Position numbers and translations under genes: made by a program. Below, piece by piece: positions 4,659 through 7,583 of a DNA stretch of 7,583 nt. Positions within the stretch are counted from its first letter, which is position 1; every line of letters starts with the position of its first letter. Location: positions 1 to 7,583 of the forward strand of contig DAOPYE010000107.1 of the NCBI GenBank assembly GCA_035352715.1, written 5' to 3'. The notes beneath the pieces were generated by a model. That model did no database searches. It was not told where the DNA came from and saw only the letters and a list, made by a program, of their open reading frames with translations. The DNA is from DAOPYE01 sp035352715. GTDB lineage: Bacteria > Acidobacteriota > Holophagae > Holophagales > Holophagaceae.

Positions 4659-7046
4659 ATGCGCACCACATCGCTCACCGCCCGCTGGACCCTGCCCCCA
4701 GCCTTCGTCCAAATCGCGGCGATCGGACTGGGGCTGGCTCTGGCCACGGGCTGCAGCAAGGATCCTTTCAGCGAGACGACCACCGAAACGCTCACGAGCC
4801 CAACCATCAATGCATTCAACGCCAGTTCCACAGGCATCACCCAGGGACAGACCGTCACCCTGGCCTGGAATGTGACAGACGGTACCAATGCGACGACCGG
4901 AGATACCCTCCCGACCACCATCAGCATCGATAATGGCCTTGGTGTTCAGACGGGCTCCCAGGTGACCGTCTCACCCACCGCCACCACCACGTACCGGATT
5001 ACCGCCACCAACAAGGCCGGCAACACCACGTCCGTCATCACGATCACTGTAGTCCCCGCCACAAGCGGAACGCTATCCCGGCTGGCAGGCCTGCCAGAAG
5101 GCTCCGCCAATGTGGACGGCGCCGCTGGAACCGCGTGCTTCAACCACCCCTCGGATGTTGCCTGCGCTACGGATGGATCGATCTTCGTGACGGACACCGC
5201 CAACAACACGATCCGCAAGATCGCGGCAGATGGCACCGTCAGCACTTACGCGGGTCAGGTCGGATTTTCGGGGTTCGCTGACGGCAAGGGCTTGGCCGTC
5301 ACCTTCAACGGCCCCTCGTGCTTGGCCGTTGATGCCTCGAACAACCTTTATGTCGCCGACACCTCGAACAGTCTCATCCGAAAGATCGCTTCCGACGGGA
5401 CCGTCACCACCCTGGCCGGCAAGGCCTTGACGCCCGGCGTAACCAACGGCAAGGGACTCTCCGCGCGGTTCAATTCGCCTTTCGGGGTGGCCCTGGGACA
5501 TTCCGGCGAAATCTACGTCGCGGATACTTACAACCACCTGATCCGCAAGATCGCTGCGGATGGCACCGTCACCACCTTCGCGGGCATTGCCAAGCAGAGT
5601 GGCAGCCTGGACGGCAAATCCAATGTGGCACGGTTCAATGAGCCCACTGGCGTGGCCGTGGACCCCTCTGGAAACGTCTTCGTGGCTGATTATGGCAACC
5701 ATGCCATCCGCAAGATCGCTGCGGATGGCACCGTTTCGACGTTTGCGGGTTCGCCGGGCGTCAGCGGAAGCACCGACGGAACGGGCTCTGCAGCCCTGTT
5801 CAACCAGCCCTATCACCTGAGATCTGACGTATCCGGAAACGTCTACGTGACCGACATGGGTAGCAACGTCATCCGCAAGATCGCGCCGGATGGAACCGTC
5901 AGCACCCTGGCAGGAGCCGTAGGCCTGACGGGAACCACTAATGGCTTGGGCTCGGCTGCGCGTTTCTACATCCCCACGGGTCTGGATGTGGACACAAACG
6001 GCAATGTGTTCGTCGCAGACCAAGGCAACAACCTGATCCGCAAGATCGCCATGGATGGCACGGTCTCTAGCTATGCGGGCAACGCGACGACGACTGGCGC
6101 CGCTGACGGCGTGGGGGGATATGCTCGATTCCAGACCCCCATGGGTCTGGCCACGGATGCGAACGGAAACGCATATGTGGCGGATATGGATAACCACACC
6201 ATCCGCAGGGTGGCCCCCGATGGCACGGTCACGACCGTTGCCGGCACCCCCGGCGTCAGCGGCAAAACAGATGGGATCGGCACCAGCGCCCAGTTCCATT
6301 CACCCATCGGGGTGGCGCTCGATGCCTCGGGGAACATCTACGTCGCCGATTCGGGCAACAACACCATTCGCAAGATCACACCAAGCGGCCTGGTGAGCAC
6401 GCTGGCCGGAACCGCCGGGACCAGTGGCACCACTGATGGCCTGGGCTCGGCTGCCCTGTTCAACTATCCACGCAGCCTCACGGTGGATAAGAGCACCGGC
6501 ACCATTTACGTTTCCGACTCGGGCAACCACACCATCCGGAAGATTGCGGCCGATGGCACCGTGACCACCCTCGCGGGCATGGCTGGAACCAACGGGAGCT
6601 CGGACGGTGCAGGAACTTCCGCGATGTTCTACTGGCCTTTTGGCCTCGCTCTCGACGGATCGGGCAACCTCTATGTGGCCGACACCTCGAACAACACGAT
6701 CCGCAAGATTGCTCTCTCCACAGGATTCGTCACCACGGCCTCGGGAACCACGGGCGTCTCGGGCAGCCTGGATGATGCACTTATCTATGCTCTGTACTGG
6801 TATCCCACCGGACTGACCATCGACGATGCCGGCAGCATCTACGTCGCGGACACGGGCAACAGCCTCATCCGAAAGATTTCTACGGACGGCGTCGTCAGCA
6901 CACTTGTCGGTTACGCCTCCCGGCGCTTGACCGTCCCAGGCCCCCTGCCCGCCTCCATTGCCACACCCCACGGCGTCGCCTTCGACACCCATGGCGGAAA
7001 CCTGCTGTTCACCGAGAACTCCGCGGTCATGAAGGTGAGTTTCTGA
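4659..7046 (+). CDS. NHL-repeat beta-propeller lipoprotein with Ig-like domain
   Basis: This 795-aa predicted envelope lipoprotein has no known specific function. Residues 1-31 form a signal peptide (Arg2 and Arg9, hydrophobic 15-29) ending in a lipobox-like LATGC with Cys32 as the lipidation site. Residues 33-47 are a Thr/Ser/Glu tether. Residues 48-133 resemble a bacterial Ig-like/PKD-type domain (GQTVTLAWNV, SPTATTTYRITATN). From 134 to 795 the protein is NHL repeats: an N-terminal half unit (134-160), eleven units of 54-56 residues from Phe161, and a C-terminal half unit (767-795). The unit consensus is FNxPxGVAVDxSGNxYVAD, then xxNxxIRKIxxDGTVxTLAG, then a G/D-rich loop. NHL propellers usually mediate protein or ligand contacts, and a few carry enzymatic activity; no catalytic motif is evident here. 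Besides Cys32 the only cysteines are 160, 169 and 221, all around units 1-2. The last two units are the most divergent. The stop overlaps the folD start. Binding or scaffold function is inference. Confidence 0.93.
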   Translation: MRTTSLTARWTLPPAFVQIAAIGLGLALATGCSKDPFSETTTETLTSPTINAFNASSTGITQGQTVTLAWNVTDGTNATTGDTLPTTISIDNGLGVQTGSQVTVSPTATTTYRITATNKAGNTTSVITITVVPATSGTLSRLAGLPEGSANVDGAAGTACFNHPSDVACATDGSIFVTDTANNTIRKIAADGTVSTYAGQVGFSGFADGKGLAVTFNGPSCLAVDASNNLYVADTSNSLIRKIASDGTVTTLAGKALTPGVTNGKGLSARFNSPFGVALGHSGEIYVADTYNHLIRKIAADGTVTTFAGIAKQSGSLDGKSNVARFNEPTGVAVDPSGNVFVADYGNHAIRKIAADGTVSTFAGSPGVSGSTDGTGSAALFNQPYHLRSDVSGNVYVTDMGSNVIRKIAPDGTVSTLAGAVGLTGTTNGLGSAARFYIPTGLDVDTNGNVFVADQGNNLIRKIAMDGTVSSYAGNATTTGAADGVGGYARFQTPMGLATDANGNAYVADMDNHTIRRVAPDGTVTTVAGTPGVSGKTDGIGTSAQFHSPIGVALDASGNIYVADSGNNTIRKITPSGLVSTLAGTAGTSGTTDGLGSAALFNYPRSLTVDKSTGTIYVSDSGNHTIRKIAADGTVTTLAGMAGTNGSSDGAGTSAMFYWPFGLALDGSGNLYVADTSNNTIRKIALSTGFVTTASGTTGVSGSLDDALIYALYWYPTGLTIDDAGSIYVADTGNSLIRKISTDGVVSTLVGYASRRLTVPGPLPASIATPHGVAFDTHGGNLLFTENSAVMKVSF
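5139..7043 (+). repeat. Tandem NHL units, about 165-bp period
   Basis: Units begin at 5139, 5304, 5469, 5634, 5799, 5964, 6129, 6294, 6459, 6627 and 6795, with a half unit at 6957-7043. The first eight are exactly 165 bp (55 codons); units 9 and 10 are 168 bp and unit 11 is 162 bp. The best conserved core in each unit encodes N-x-x-I-R-K-I followed by DGTV. Units 3 and 4 share an identical 29-base run (5541-5569 and 5706-5734), exactly one period apart. Confidence 0.95.
7032..7039 (+). promoter_or_regulatory. folD ribosome binding site inside the lipoprotein gene
   Basis: AAGGTGAG lies six bases before the ATG at 7046, inside the codons for the last residues (KVSF) of the lipoprotein. No comparable site precedes the alternative in-frame ATG at 7055, so the overlapping ATG is preferred. 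Confidence 0.65.
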
Positions 7047-7583
7047 TGTCCCAGATGCTGGATGGAAAACTTCACGCCGGACGCATCCTTGACGAGGTAT
7101 CCGGCCAGGTGAAGGCTCGCCTCGCACAGGGCCTGCGCGCCCCCTGCCTGGCCGTCATTCTGGTGGGCGAAGATCCCGCCAGCCAGGCCTACGTCAAGGG
7201 CAAGGTCACGGATTGCGCGAAGACCGGCATCCGCTCCCTGGAGTTCCGCCTGGATGCGGCCACGCCGCAGGAAGAACTGAACGCCCTGATCGACCGACTG
7301 AACGCCGATGCGGAAGTCGATGGCCTTCTGGTCCAGTTGCCCCTCCCCAAGGGACTGGACGCCAAGGCGGCCCTGCACCGCATCGATCCCGCCAAGGATG
7401 TGGACGGCTTCCATCCCATCAACCAGGGACTGCTGCTGGAGGGCCTTCCGGGCCTGCGCCCCTGCACGCCCACCGCCTGCATGAATATGCTGAAGGCCCA
7501 TGGCGTCGACCTCAAGGGCAAGCGCGCCGTGGTGCTGGGCCGCAGCGAGATCGTGGGCAAGCCCATGGCCCTCATGCTGCTGG
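7046..7583 (+). CDS. folD: Bifunctional 5,10-methylene-THF dehydrogenase/cyclohydrolase FolD (3' end outside window)
   Basis: FolD oxidises 5,10-methylene-THF to methenyl-THF with NADP+ and hydrolyses it to 10-formyl-THF, supplying one-carbon units for purines and for formylation of initiator tRNA. The visible 179 codons align readily with E. coli FolD. They include LAVILVGEDPASQAYVKGK (35-53), with the active-site Tyr49 and catalytic Lys53; DGLLVQLPLPKG (92-103), with Gln97; KDVDGFHPIN (117-126), with Asp120; LRPCTP (137-142); and the cofactor-site motif GRSEIVGKP (165-173). These match E. coli Tyr50, Lys54, Gln98 and Asp121. About 110 C-terminal residues lie outside. The start ATG shares its A with the TGA stop of the lipoprotein gene (TGATG), so the two are probably cotranscribed and translationally coupled. 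No separate promoter is visible. Confidence 0.97.
   Translation, partial: MSQMLDGKLHAGRILDEVSGQVKARLAQGLRAPCLAVILVGEDPASQAYVKGKVTDCAKTGIRSLEFRLDAATPQEELNALIDRLNADAEVDGLLVQLPLPKGLDAKAALHRIDPAKDVDGFHPINQGLLLEGLPGLRPCTPTACMNMLKAHGVDLKGKRAVVLGRSEIVGKPMALMLL

Noticed and set aside
5073..6299. 408-codon open frame antisense to the NHL array
   Set aside because: The 165-bp period is a multiple of three, so one antisense frame without stops repeats itself. The translation is a shadow of the repeats with no family resemblance. The adjoining minus frame at 6300-7127 has the same origin.

Overview
This window shows a high-GC bacterial chromosome segment with two divergent gene groups separated by a 349-bp intergenic region. 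On the minus strand, reading leftward, are rimP, nusA and infB, a conserved translation/transcription cluster. On the plus strand are a large NHL-repeat lipoprotein gene and the 5' part of folD. The host is probably a Gram-negative-type bacterium with lipoproteins. The TTTYRITATN-style Ig domain joined to long NHL arrays, and nusA directly followed by infB without ylxR/rplGA-like genes, suggest Acidobacteriota (Holophagae/Geothrix-like). That taxonomic guess is an inference from style, not from a marker search.

Minus strand (1-4309): rimP (ribosome maturation factor) ends 11 bp before nusA, whose Shine-Dalgarno begins at the second base of the rimP stop codon. After nusA there is a 56-bp gap and then infB. 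infB runs off the left edge, so its domain III and the fMet-tRNA-binding C-terminus are missing. IF-2 here has an unusually elaborate N-terminal linker. It carries a 13-residue peptide duplicated exactly 100 codons apart, and a 63-residue Gly/Pro/Arg-only stretch (one Phe) built from 14-residue tandem units. A plausible sigma70-type promoter lies about 150 bp upstream of rimP.

Plus strand (4659-7583): a 795-aa predicted lipoprotein has a signal peptide with Cys32, one Ig-like domain, and a regular array of eleven 54-56-residue NHL blades flanked by complementary half-blades. The array ends one base into the folD start codon (shared A of TGATG). folD encodes the bifunctional methylene-THF dehydrogenase/cyclohydrolase and is cut by the right edge after 179 codons, with its catalytic Tyr/Lys/Gln/Asp residues visible.

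How the genes relate: rimP, nusA and infB plausibly form one transcript supplying 30S maturation, transcription elongation/antitermination and translation initiation factors. The lipoprotein and folD overlap and are probably translationally coupled, but no biochemical link between them is evident. I see no mobile elements, CRISPR arrays, tRNA or rRNA genes, and no clear novel multi-gene system. The most unusual items are the lipoprotein architecture and its coupling to folD, and the repeats in the IF-2 linker.
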